In this document: positions 35,301-50,300 of the stretch, piece by piece
Layout: each line of letters begins with the position of its first letter
Numbering within the stretch: the stretch's first letter is position 1
Source: Rhyacophila brunnea
Lineage: Eukaryota; Arthropoda; Insecta; Trichoptera; Rhyacophilidae
Length of the DNA: 64,000 nucleotides
NCBI GenBank assembly: GCA_022495005.1
Contig: JAGYXB010000442.1
Span: forward strand, 248,001-312,000
Direction: 5' to 3'
Translations under genes and position numbers: made by a program
The notes under the pieces: generated by a model
Told to the model about the DNA's origin: nothing
Database searches by the model: none
Seen by the model: the letters and a program-made list of their open reading frames with translations, nothing else

Positions 35301-38300
35301 ATATTTTAAATCAACTATCAATACCATTTACACGAATTAACTATGAAGGATAGTACTGAAGTTGACATGAAAAATGTCGTCAAGAACCGTGAAATGCTTT
35401 ATAGGCTTATTATAAGGTAATCAATTTAGATTTCAGGGATCCAAAATAATACAAAATTAAGCCGTGCAATTCGTCGAATATGCCGATGATTTATAGTAGC
35501 AAGAACGGAACCGACCCTTGTAAGTTTCGGCCAAGGAAATGAGTCTTCGAGCCAATCAAGTGAAGATACATACTTGTGTATAAGTGAGGTTCCTTCTGGT
35601 TCATCACTCATTTAGTGGTTATGTATTATCTATCAACCAAAATTGGAGTGGTTGAATTGTGGTAAAAAACAGCTTGCTTAAGGATACGCTAGTGGAGGAA
35701 TCTCGGAGACAGAAGGGATTGGAGGTGGCAAAGGCCACATCGGATTGTTGTACCAATTATAATGTCTATTTAACCTATCTTAAGCTTGTTATATTAATTA
35801 ATCATAAACATATTATTTGTAACCGTAATTAAAAATGCGGTATTTAGATGTCTCCCCTAAAAAATTCGACATAATTATGAAAGTGATCGGTAAAGTTGAG
35901 TGATAAATTACTGGGCATTATTATTTATAGTTGATTTCATTTGTATTTGTTCCAGCCAACTGTTCTACGATGGCCACCAAACGATTGCCAGTGGATTGTC
36001 AACAGCCGTTCATGCTGATCCCGCATGCCCACCGAGTGATAGGTAACTGATTGGACTTTGCGAATAATAACAACTTAGTTTTACATACAGGTTACTCGTT
36101 GATCAAGGAGTATACACCTATGTTGAACACATGCGCGATAAGCGAAATTTCGCGATCAACGAGGGATTTGAAAAACAACAAATTTAACGTAATATGAGAA
36201 CACTTTAATAATAAATTAAACAAAATAAACATACATAAAAATAAAGTAGGTATCATACCTTTGTAATAATCTGAAAAAATAACATTCATTTTGTTCAGCT
36301 AGCTTAGCCGACTTTGTCTGTCTGCACTTATTATGTAAAGTTTGTCGATAATTAAAAAATAGATTGTATGTGCATGATTCCAGTCATTATGATAATTCCT
36401 GGCACATGGCGGACAAGAAATAAGTATTATTGAAAATCGATTGCGACATAACGAATTTGCACTCACCAGGGTAGCGATAAATGAGAGTTACCTGTACCTA
36501 CCTTTATAGCTGACTTTTATAAATTCTTAAATAGTTGATAAATAATGATTTCGAATTTTTATTAAATAAATGAAATCTGGATGTAAGGGCCCATATTAAA
36601 TAGGTCCCCTTAATTAACATTACATACACCACCATGTTTTATCCTAAGAGGATCATACGGTCCTCCAGAGTGTATTAACAGATTTTTGTTTTTACATGAA
36701 ATGGATGTTAGCCACTTTTTCAGCGTATTCTGGTCCAAACACACATTGAAAAACATCATGTGGATTTTTGCCAGACCCGGGATTCGAACCTGGTACCCAC
36801 AATATTATAAGCCGACACGTTACCATTCGGCCATCATGGGACCCTTTATGGTTGAATGGTATGGAAACAATTTTGTTAATTCTACAAAATTTTTGAGGTA
36901 TTGACGTTGACAGTGGTTTTGGAATTTACAACTTAGGTTAGATTTATAGTTGGACCGTTCTGAGGATGGGTATATAATATTATTATAGCCCGAAACAGCT
37001 CTCAACATGAATGAAATATAATAATATGATAAAATTGTGGAATTAACAAAAACTTTGTCTCTAAACTATTACAATGGAGTTTTCTACTACTCGTACGTTT
37101 AATAAAGAATTCAATATGAAAGAGAAATTATAAAGAGATAATAAAACACTTTTCTATGATTAAATCAGTTAGTCATTTGCCTATATTTATTTCTTTAGGA
37201 ATGAAAAGAGAGTTTAAATTTTTCACTGTATTTTTTGTTATTTTAATCCAATTTCTTTGTAGTAATAATTCTACGCTGCCAATTTTATATGACTAGGCAT
37301 AAATACCAGCTACATGATACAATATTAATTTGTGAAATTTAGTTCACTGGTACCTTGAAATGCCACTGTACTCATGCGGTATATGTTGGATACCCAATAT
37401 TGGTTATTGAAATGATTGTTAGTTGTATCAGATTCAACTTAGCATATTCTGTAAAACATAATATTACATTTTTAAACACTGCACATAACACTGATTTGTA
37501 ATGGCATGTAATGTACATGGCATGTTGTTAACAGATTATTGAACTTGATGCTGGTGGGTCTTCAGAATGAGCCCGATTCCAGAGAAAAACAAAACATCGG
37601 GGCTGGAGAACATTTAATGGGAACCACTGGATTGGGTATATTATATTTTATTATTATGTATTAATTGAAATAATTATTCGTAAGAAAAACAATCAACTGT
37701 TTTTGTGCTTTAGTGCATAAATTAAAAATGAGCATTAAATGGAACATTTGCACCTGAAAAACTAATAGTTTTCATACGGGACCAACTCTATATCTATTTA
37801 TATATTATTTTTAACACTACAACAGTCCATGAGGCCTAATGGCAGTGGTGTAGTGAAATAGTAGTATAATATAAGAGAAACGATCACAAACACCCAGGCT
37901 TAGACTATAGATACATCTAGACGCCACCCATTGCATTGCTAAATGAAGTTGCGTGCCGTGCATTTGGTTTGTGGGCGAGCGAACATATTCGTATACAAAT
38001 GTTTGAGACCATAGACCATATCGCTAGTGCTCGCCCGAAGTGCTTGCACTAGACGCTCAGAATTAAAATATAATTTTCTATTTTTTTTACGTTAAAGCGG
38101 TCAAAATGCAACTATTAGGTAAAGATATCCATAATTTAAGTTATTTAAAAAAAACACTCACTTGCTATTAAAATATATAATAATATACAAATAAATTATC
38201 ACGAACATGTATCAACTTACCTATGAAACGTAATACCATCGTCTTGCTTGTCAGTACGGCTACCATTTTTTAATACAACACACACCACCATCTTTACCAC

Positions 38301-41300
38301 TGAATTAACTAAAAATATTTACCACTAACTTTATATTTAATACAAAAATAGCAATTTTAACAACACGCGCTCGCCGTTTATCGACACAAGCTATCAAACA
38401 AACTATGATTTTGCGGCTATGCCGACAACAAAATCTTCTGCACATCTGTTAACCTTTTATCTTACTCTAGCGCACGTCTTGGAGATTATAAGGGTGCCAA
38501 ATACTTTCTCACTCGCACCTATGGTTCATTTTTGTTCAGGCCTTGCACCCAGGCTTTGAGAAAACCACATACTTAAATATATTGTGACCTCACCGAGATT
38601 GAACCCAGAGCCCGTAGATGAAAGGCTAGCGCCTTATGCACTGCACAACAAGGGCCGCCTAGTAATTAATGTATATGATAAAACACGCATATTATGAAGG
38701 ATTCGATTTCCCAGAAATAAATTTTCATTCAATTATGACATGATGACTTTACAAGAAATACAGTTATAAATTTCCCTTTATTTTGGTTATTACTTTTTTT
38801 CACAGATCTAGAATTTGAGTCGGATGCATCGACTCTAGCCCCCGAACCAGCGCTGTACGAGACTGCATATGTGACATCGCACAAGCAAGCTTGTCGAGCT
38901 GGAGCTTTTAGCAGCGACGGTCAGTTGGTGGCCACCGGAAGTGTCGATGCCAGTATTAAGGTGAGATTTATAAAAAAACAACTGTCAACTACTAATATCG
39001 AGACTCAAGGATTATTGCGCTAATTAATTTACGCAAGTATATAATAAGTAGGTTATGGGTTGCGTAGTTAAACAACGTTGATGAAGTATGCACAATTATG
39101 CCCTCATTCTTCAATGTTTAAGGCACTGGCCTTTCGTCTGGGGGCTCCGGGTTCGATTACCGGTGAGGACATAATATATTTATGTGATTTTCTTAAAGCA
39201 TGGGTGTTTGTGATTGTTTCACCTCTATTAGTAACTACACTACTGTCATTGGGTCTCATGACATGTTGTAATGTTAATGACCAAATTTACAAATGGAAGA
39301 TTGAGTCCTAGAGCCCGATGCTCAATTCGTACTTACCATAAAATAACAGTAAAAATTGTAAGTAGCCGAAATCCATCTGTTAACTATAGATTATAGAGAT
39401 AAGGAATCCTTAACCATAGATTACTTTTGTTATGAACTCGCCCCCTTGCCCCCCTTCCGTATTGCCATTTACCACTGACAGCTGCTGTCAAAATAAATTG
39501 ACGTGTCTTTAAAACGGCCAATACACTCAAATTCATTTAACAATTGATCTCAATATGGGTATTGAACAACTATTAAATATCCGTGACATTTAATACGAAA
39601 TATTTTCCTTTACTTTCTTGATTCTGTACATGTCTTAATTTAGTAAACCCGATTATCGAATTGAAATGTCAGTATCAATGAATTATGAATTAACTTTTCT
39701 TATTCAGATTTAGATATTATGTAATATTAAACCAATAGATAGGTAGTTGAAATATATAAGTACTTAGTTACCTACACACCAACATGGTAATATTAGTTTT
39801 AATCACTCCATATAATTATTCACATCGTGGCATATATTTGTAATAATTGTAAATGACAAAATCTGACATTTCAACGGCAAGTGTTACCGTATCGGGAAAA
39901 ACATGGTCAAAAAATAGCTTATATTATTCACTAATTGCGGAGACATTTAATCATTTTTATTAAATATTAATTGTGTATTTATAGAGTTATTGAAATTATT
40001 TTGTATATTTTTCATATTTTTGTCATCGTTTAACAATTACAAAATAATTTACCTAAATTATGAAAAGAGAATTTTTATATATGGTAATATTTTCAATAGA
40101 AAAACAGAACGAAACTATTGCAGATTTGGTGGACCATAGACAACTCGATCATAACTATGAAATGCTTTCTGCATAGTGTTTTGTTGTAATTTTGTTGTAA
40201 TTATGACAGACGATTGTGCATAGGGCTCCTAGTTGGTTAATATTAATTTATTGTATGTATGATGATATGGTTTGGTTTATCTTTCTTTTTTCAATAAAAT
40301 TTTAAGTAAATTTAAAAATGTTTCCTTTTAGATCTTGGATGTTGAAAGAATGCTGGCAAAATCGGCACCGGATGAAATGGATCCTGGAAGAGAAACACAA
40401 GGTCATCCTGTCATAAGGACACTGTAAGTTTAAATTTTTTACCTCTGTTCATTTAACCTAAACTGGTTAACATAAACAATTTTATTTAGGTAATATTAAT
40501 ATTTATATCTTCAAAATTTTATTTCAGTTATGACCATACCGATGAAGTGACCTGTTTAGATTTTCATCCACGTGAACAAATTTTGGTGAGCGGATCGAAG
40601 GACAACACTATCAAATTGTTTGATATTACCAAAGCATCTGTCAAGAAAGCCTACCGCACCATAACAGTAAGTACAGTGCCTAAATTTAACATCTTAAGCA
40701 AAGCATATCCTTGGTATCCATATATTGCATATAAATAAAGTATATTTTACAATAATACTGGTATCGTATAAGTAAAACTATATAAGGTTGCTGCTTTCAT
40801 TTCACAGTAATAGAGCGTCAAAACCTATATATTTTTTTGTTATTTCGTTTGATAGACCTTGTTGTAAAACTTCAATAATTTAACGAAAAATACTTAGTTC
40901 TTTATAATGATAATGGGTCAATATTTTAACACCTATTAAAATATTTGTATTCTACGCCCACAATTTCCGAGCGGTTACATGAGTATGGACCTACTAAGTT
41001 GATCGAGTGGCTAACATTCATTTCTTGTAAAAAACAAAAATCTCTTTATACACTTCCACAATGTGGAGGCCCATATGATCCTTTTAGGATCGGACAAGGT
41101 TAAACAAAATAATTCTACAGGATATGGGCCCAAAGTGCTGTGATTTTTTATGATTGCTTGATACTAAAATTCCGTAAATGCTTTTCCATTGTAATCCACC
41201 GTATGCATGTACATATTTATTTATTGTGAATGGCCTAAATGTATGAACTTTTAATTTATTAAAATTATATAATTCCATCATTTTAGGATTCCGAACCTGT

Positions 41301-44300
41301 AAAATGTGTTGCTTTCCATCCCCTGGGTAATTACATAATAGCGTCGACAACGCATCCTGTGATACGGCTTTACGATGTAACAACAGGTCAATGTTTTGTT
41401 TGTCCGATTCCCAATCATCAGCATACCAAGTCTGTTAATTGTTTAAGGTAAAGTGATCTGTTGATTTTTTTTCTATACCTTTATATTATACATATCTATA
41501 CAATATAATACATCATTTTTTCAGAGGTTGAATACCAGATATATGAGTTAATTTATCATCTTAATATGTGCAGCCATTTAATATACATAACATACGTATC
41601 GCAGCAATAAAAATTTCTACTGACATTTCAACAGATTCTCCTCAAATGGAAAACTTTTTGCAAGTGCTGGATCAGATGGGGCTATCAAGCTTTGGGATGG
41701 CGTTTCCAATAGATGCATTAATACTTTAACCGCTGCACATGACGGTGCTGAAATATCCTCGGTTGGATTTACAAGAAACAACAAGGTATGTACTAAATCA
41801 TCCATTTTTGGCTTATGTTTTACTATGTGCTGTTGAATCATTATCGAGTCTTAAAAAGTACAGGTTAACGATATTATTATTACAATTTTCATGCCTAAGC
41901 GGAGTAAAGGTTTTATTTACAGCCTTTTTTATGGCAAGTGGTTATTATCCATTTGTTCTGCATCAAACACAGTGAAAAAACAACATGATTTTTGCCAGAC
42001 GCGGGGATGGAACCTGCCTGCACCCACGGTTTCAGAAGAGGCAGGCATTCCAGCACTAATCCACCATAGGGAAAGATAAAGTGTTTAAAAATTAACATAA
42101 ACCAACCAGCAAAGAATTTGGACCGAACAAGTTAAAAAAAGAAATATAGATATTTCTCAGGAATTCTCGAAAAATCAATAAACCAATCTCAAATTCTCGA
42201 GTAAAAAGCCAAGAAATCACAAGCTCTGTGTATACTCAACACAAATAAAATTTAAATAAATATTTTTCATTTATTGTCCAGTTGGTAATACAATATAATT
42301 TACGTATATATTTTAGGAGTAATTTTTATCAAAATATTTTTATTTCAGTACCTGTTATCATCAGGAAAGGATTCCATGATCAAACTTTGGGAGCTAACTA
42401 CAAGCAGATGCCTGATTGCATATACTGGGGCTGGTACTACAGGTAAATAAATATACATAAATGTATTATGTTACAATCAAAAACATAATAATCACAATTG
42501 GTTGTGTTTGTTTTCATTTTCAATGAAGCTAATCATGATTATAATCTTGTTTATTAATCATGTTTCTGTAAATATTTTTCATTTTATATAGCAATATCTG
42601 AATTATAATTTTTCAGGCAAGCAAGAACATTTAGCACAGGCCGTGTTCAACCACACCGAAGATTTTGTCCTGTTCCCCGATGAAGTAACCACTTCACTGT
42701 GTGCATGGAATTCGCGAAACGCTTCGAGAGCACAACTTATGTCCCTCGGTCACAATGGACCTGTCAGGTAAGATCAGCATTCTTTTCCCATTAAAACTAG
42801 CTGTTAGAAATTTGCAACCACAACATTAGACCATCACGCAACAGACATGTCGTCCCCTAATTAACACAAAAACGTATTGACAAAAAATGCGTTTTTGAGT
42901 TAAGTATGGAGGATGACTCAGAATAACGGCTTCTACCTAATGGACAAATAAAAAATTAAAAGATGTCGTCACAGATCGAAACAACCTAAGACCTATCTCA
43001 TAATATGTTACTTTGATTCCTTTTCTTTCGACCATGTCCGATCCTAATAGGATCATATGGGCCTCCACAGAGTAGAGGTTTGTATTGACAGATTTTGTTT
43101 TTTACGAGAAATGGATGTCAGCCACTTGCTCAACCTATCAGGTCCATGCACTGACAAACACAAATTGAAAAACAATATGTGTACTTGTCAGACCCAGGAT
43201 TCGAACCTGGGACCCACGGCGTTATAGTCCAACACTTAAGCCGCGCGGCCACCGTGAGTGTAACTTTAATTAGTAACACAAAAACGTATCGCTCTATATG
43301 TTTTTGTGATAATATATTCGTCCTAAATTATTATTAACACACAGACACAGCATAGCGTTTTTGTGTTACTAACAAATCAACGTGTGATTCGTAATAATTC
43401 GAGGCGGCAAGACGTAAGTCAGTGGAAGTCAAAAAGATTTTTACAATTCGATTTACTTTTTTAATGTTTTTGAGAAGTTTTTCTGAAAGTAGAAGTGAAA
43501 AACTATTGAATACATAATATTTCACTTATATAATATCTTTTATTTCATTATAAATTCTTAAAATGGAAAAAATGTTTGAATTGTATAAGGAGAATTTTCT
43601 AGAGAAGGATTGCCTGAAAAATTATCTTATTATAGCCATGTTTTAATAGTAAATTTAAACTAACGTTCCACAAACCAAAGAAAGACATCTGCGACTTGTG
43701 CTATAATTTGATAAAACCTCTGATTCGGAAAAGAAAAAGGCAATTTTATTAGAAGAATACAATGCACACATTGACAGAAAAGTGAAAGGTCGAGAATTAA
43801 AAAACCTATTTAAAGATCGAGCTTATACTGCAAGAGATTAATTTTGCTGAATTTGATATGGACTTAACTTAACATAACATTGTGATTTTATTAATTTGTT
43901 TCTCTGTATGTTGAGATTAATGTTTTTCCATCTAAATAAAATTTCCATTAATCTGTATGAACCAGAATTCCATAGTAAAATTATTTCGAACATGTCTATT
44001 TTACAACGTTTTTATTAGCTCGTATTATTGTTTGTCTGGTAGTTGTTTGTCCAGTACAAATCTTGCAATCGATATTTAACTAACTTCCCGACTAGCTAGA
44101 CATTTGAAACTTTTAGAATATATGAGAACACGATGTCAATGCATTCTTTTAATACTTTTAGCCATCTTTAAGCAGAATTGAATTTATTTTCAGTTAATTC
44201 TGTTTTGTATAGAAAGTTATTTCAGAAAAATCCGTAAAAAGTAAAAGACTATTATTGGTTGGTAAGGGGGTGGTCCTAGCAACTAAATTATTAATATATA

Positions 44301-47300
44301 TCGTCGCTTCAGAAACAACCCCGCGGAAGTCAATTCATTAAAATTTTCAGGGGAAACAAAAAATGTCTCAAAAAATTGAAAATTGATACCTTTTAACTTA
44401 TTTTTTTTTGTGTTTAGTAAAAAAAAATGTTTTTTTTAACTAAACACAAAAAAAAATAAGTTAAAAGGTATCAATTTTCAATTTTTTGAGACGTTTTTTG
44501 TTTCCCCTGAAAATTTTAATCAATTGACTTCCGCGGTGTTGTTTCTTAAGCGACGATATGTGCGTTACTATGGAAATCAAAATGTAATGTCAAAATGACA
44601 TTTCAGTATTCTATATTTGTTTGTTTATGTGTTTTTTATTTACTTCATATCAAGTACAAGTTTGAGCATATTGAGCGTAATAATTCAACAGAAAATTTAA
44701 AAACGTTGTATATAAAAAGTTCTTTTTATCTTGTAATTATTTTGTTTATTTTTACCATTAATGTTTTATATTATTATTTTTAACTTTATTTCCAAGAAAA
44801 CTATACTAATCGTTGCAATCTATATAGTTTAAGAATAGACAAACTTAAGATAAATATATAATTACTATCATTTTTGAAACCTTAGTGTTTATCCAGTGAT
44901 AGACTGAAAAATTTGTTGGTAACACGAAAACGTAAGTAGGTCGACGTTTTTTAAAACCAGATTTTTAAACATATATAATGAAATAAAAAAAATATAAAAA
45001 ATGTTTGATTTATAGAGAAATGATCATAGATGAAGACAATGAAAATTTCACCTTTTTAAGATTCTGAATTTTGCTAAAAAACACAGTGTGGCATATAACA
45101 CAACTTCTCTTGGACCAGTAATGTTGTTGTTGTCTCCCGCTGCAGTCACAAAGTTTTAACGGCAAACTTAAAACCACACTTCTATAAATATTTCATTATC
45201 AGAAAATATATGATTTTTTTCTTTTTTTTTTTAGATACATTGTGCATTCTGCGTCAGCTCCTGCGTTTTTGACATGCAGTGACGATTACAGGGCGAGATT
45301 TTGGTACAAGAGAAGTGCTACCCACTAGAATTGAAATATGATTGTGTTACAATAATAGCCTACATCAGGGATGGCAAATAGGATTTGATTAATGTGACAA
45401 AATATAATAAAATTTAATGCAATTTTTTCCCTGTATACAATAAATAAGTACATTTTTATACTAATAATAGCAGAATAAACGCATGATATCTAAAATAAAA
45501 TGTAATATTATTTATTCAATACAAAGAGATGATACAAAATAAAAAAATAAAATAAAAAAAAATATTAGAAACCTTTTGCTTCATATTAATAATTGCAAGA
45601 ATTTTTTGTGTCAGACCCGGTTTGATGTTGATTGCAAAATAATACATACTGCTGAAATTTTCCTCTGTTAACCTGTTTCTAGTCTTTGAATGTATTTCAT
45701 TTAATACAGAAAAACGTTAGTAAGAGTAAATAGAAGAGAAAATCGTTATCAACAAGATTGCTTATTTTTTGATAGAAAAATAGATATCTGGCATAATAAT
45801 TCTATTCTTCTAATATGTATTGTTTTTTCCATGCGGTATTCTTATTCTTTATTCTGTGACAATTGAAGACATTTCAATTCTTCAATATACTTTTGCATTA
45901 TTACATATTCAAAAGTTGTCTTAACAAATTGGATTAGATTGCAGATCGATAATCGACATTTCAAATTTTTTTTAATACATACAATGTCATTGTCAAAATC
46001 TTGCATATCAAATAAATACAAATAATTAACAATAATTTTCATTTCCTTTGAAATGAAAATTGTCTTTTTTCATATTGCGTATAACTATAACATTTATAAT
46101 CTTGTTATTAACTTTTTTGGACATTCTTTTAAATTGCTAGTACATACCGAGTTTTGCACACAACATTTGCTGATGGATAATACAGTGAAATCCTTCTATC
46201 GGATGTCCAACATGGTCTTGAAATAAATTAACAAAATCTATTGTCAGTCCAGTCATATTGAGTGCTCCATTAACACAAATATTTTTTCACAAATAAGTTT
46301 TTTTAATTTATTGACGACAACTTTACAAACAGTATCTACCTCCTATTCTTTCCGGTGTACATATTTGCTATAAATATATAGAACTCTTTAGGGTGCTGTC
46401 AAAAATCTCTCGCGTGTCACTTATTTGCCATCCCTGTCATTCACTGTGTAAATTTAAATATGTGCGATATGTCTGTATTACAATAAATGTTCATTTAATT
46501 TTGATATAATGTTTTTAATGAGATCCCACAACAGTTTATGTAATATAATATAATATGTGTGCGAAAAGAATAGGAAGATGAATCCAACAACTATTTTTCA
46601 GGAAACTGAAAGAAGATGGAGTTTTGGATAACTTTGTTTGTGAATTTCTATATTTTAGCGTGAATTTTACCAATTTAATTTGTCTTTTTTCTGATTTTAG
46701 TATATTTGATTAATTTTACATATTCAACTCATTTTTAAATTTTTGACTTATTTCTCTTTTCATTTTGCACCCAAAATAATTTTAATATTGCCACTAACCT
46801 GTGTGTAGAGTTCTACTGATGATTCTCCTTTCAATTGATGCCCAGTCAGGTAGGTATTGTGACTTGATGCTATGTAGTACTGGCTGAGAGGTCCGTCCAT
46901 ACTTGATATACCTTCAGTTGATGCTTGGTGAAGAGGCATGGGCTTCCTCGGAGATGATTTTGAGCTGGTAAAAAAAGGGTTATGATATTTATAGTGGCCA
47001 GTTAATGTGTAGTCAATCAATGAATCTGGCAAGTTCAATTCAATAAATTTAATAAAACAATGGTACATCATTTACATACCTTGTTTTATAGGCACAATAT
47101 TGTAATAAGGTTTATTATTAATCATGAATGAAAGTTGGGGTAACCGAATATAGTGTTATGTCATATTAATTGAATTTTAATTACTGGCTGTGACTATTAC
47201 ATACTATATTTAATCAATTTATTAATAAACCAATCATCTCACCTTTTGCTCTCCTTGAACTTTGTTCTTTCGGGAACGAAAGCATAGTTATCTTTATCAG

Positions 47301-50300
47301 TTAAATATCGAGCGAAGCCTTCAAAGGATAAACAATTCTCAGCCCTTAATGCCGCATCAGGTTCATGTCTCTGTTGGTAGAAAGTTAATACATATTCAAC
47401 ATAATGATGTGATGATGATATCAATGATAGCTATTTGAAATTTCATTAGTAGTTATTTAGGAAAAACAATCGCATCGGCATAGTTGGTAGAGCAGCTATT
47501 TTTGTATAAATATCATGCCATATGTTGCGGTAATAACTTAGGTTATTTCAATAAGTTAAATTGCATTATCTACCTGAACAATGATCTTTAATTCTTCATC
47601 ACTCATAATCTCCATCTGCCTCGTCTCACAAAACTTTCTGAGTGTTGCCATGGTAACAATTCTATCGCCGCAAGCCGAGAGCGTTGACGGGTTTCCGGCG
47701 CCATTTTCAAAAATACTGGCAGACGCTAGGCTGTCAAGGATTTTTCTTCGTGCATGGGCGTCGCCTGCTAGTTCCATATCTAGAGATCCATTTCTTGTCA
47801 AAAGACCTAAAAAATCATTTATGAATATTTTAATCAAAGCTGATTATTATATTGATATGAGTCGATGAGGTTTTGCCCAATGTGTAACCTACCGCTTCTT
47901 ATGAGACCTCGGGCCCTTGATAATTCTGGTGAGCTTCTACTTTTCTCTGAACAAAGTGATGCTCGGCCATATCGTGCCATTGCCAGCTGATCAAATAAAT
48001 CCCGCAGATCTTTTCGCATGTGAAGACTGTACCAGAAATTTAAAGACAATATAAATAAGTACATGTAATTTCATTACATCATATTGATATTTCGTGTTGT
48101 AATAGTTTTTAAGAAGTATGCACTATGTATATGAACATTTGACTGACCTAAATGATTTGAAAAGTGCAACAAAATCCTTGAAGTCCAATTGGGTGTCGAA
48201 TCCGAATGAATTAGATCTTAATTTTTTTATACTCTGCCAAAAGTGGTCTGTGGTTTCTAGTCGTTTTAGGCTGCAAAAGATGAAAGTAATATTATTTGAT
48301 TTAGTAGGTTTGTTATTTTTACACCAGTACGTTGTTATAAGCCGTTTCATTAGGAAAAAACTTTTGGTACATAATATGCAGTGTTTTTTTTGGGATAACC
48401 CATATCTCACCATTTTTTTTCAAATATGTAGGTACATTTGAAATTTATTTGAAGCCTAAAAAAAGCATAAAAAGCATCTTATCTAAAAAAAACACAATAT
48501 ACTTCTCCAACTTTTTCATATAAATATTATAATTTTCTAAACTATTTTTTTATTCAATATATAATTCACTTGAGAATGTAACATTCTTTATTGAACATGC
48601 GGGTCCGAGTCCCGGTCAGCGTCATATTTTTTTCAAACATTTTTTATAGTAAGTATACATTTGAGGTGTTTTATTAAAATTAATTTTAATTTGATTCAGT
48701 GTATACGCCAATGATTTTATTTCAAATTGCATACATATTATATCATTGAGACATCTCACCTTCCTGCTTCAAATTTACTTCTAGAAGAGGGTGACGAACT
48801 TATGGGAGTTGTTAGGGAACTGTGTCGGTTCTGGCGTCTGTACATTAAAACTCCACTTGCTGATGAAGAACTCCTGAAATAATTGTGATAATCAGTATTG
48901 GCAAATACCTACAAATAGAATATTAAAATGATTTAAAAAAATTAAATAATGTAAAGTACCAATTTCATTTCATTATTTTATTTGTTCTGGTAACCTGTTT
49001 TTGGCTGGCGATGGATGGTTAGACTCGTCTTCACTTCTGGCTCCTGAGGAATGAGTCGGAGGAGGAATAACAGACTTCGAGATGTTCGGCTTTAATTCTG
49101 AAGTTGACTTGTTTTTCTGTAAATGAAAGTTCCACACGAAGAAATTTAAAAATGGTTTGAGATGTTTATTATCTTTCATGTCTATGGCAAAAGGCATGGT
49201 GTATTTTTTTTAATAAAACAGTAATTTTATGTATTGTTTGTCTTAATAGTGTATAGTATACAGAAGATACCTTAAATTTGATGTAAGATGCATTTTTCAA
49301 TGTTGTAGCCATAGACGGTTCATTTTCCACAGAAGTTCTTGCTAGATTTGAACCAATAATACCAGCTGAAGTCCAGTCTCGTCCTCCAAAAGCCTATAAA
49401 ATAACAAAATTCATTAGTACAAAGTTTGTAATGGAGAAAATTTAAATTTAGTTGAAATTGTAATAATTATTCCTATAATGTTAAATAGATTGACCTTGAT
49501 AGCGTCAGATGCCAGTGGTTCACAGCAGCATCCATCTTCATAGTAAAGTTTAGTATAGGTCGTTCTCAACCAATTCAAACTGCCATCGACCAGTCTTGCT
49601 TGACGGAGTAATCCTCTGATGACCAAGCGAAGACCAACACACCACACTCTGTGGAATAATACTTGTATAAAACTCAAATATTTTTTTTATGGGAACTCCA
49701 ATATTTTTTTTATGGGAACTCCAATAAAATACAATTATATTTTTGATGTAACCATAAAACATAAGGCACCTGTTAAAATGTCATGGTTTAGAAAAAAGTT
49801 TTTGTTTATTCTACAAACATTTTCACAAAATTTTGAATGAAGAAGTACGAGGGTGGGTCAATAATTCCTTAGAAAAAAGCATTAAAACAGTTTTTATTTT
49901 TGTATTTTTTTTTATTTCTCAACATAATCTCCTTTGAGCTCAATACACTTGGTTAGACGTTTCTCAATTTTTTTTAAACCGTCAGAAAAATAAGTTTTCG
50001 GAAGGTCCTCAAAATAAGCATTTGTCCGATCGATGACTTCTTCATTTGAAAAAAAACGTTGTCCACTTAGCCAGTTTTTTAAGTTTGGGAAAAGGAAAAA
50101 GTCACTGGGGGCTAAATCTGGCGAAAACGGTGGGTGGTCGACCAATTCGAACTTCAATTCTTCAATTTTAGCCACATTGATCGTAAACATGTGTGAACAC
50201 GGCCATTGTCCTGATGAAAGAGGATTTTTTTCCTGTTTAAATGAGGCCGTTTTTCTTCAATTTTGTTTTTAGCTGGTCCAATAAAGATGCATAATAATCC

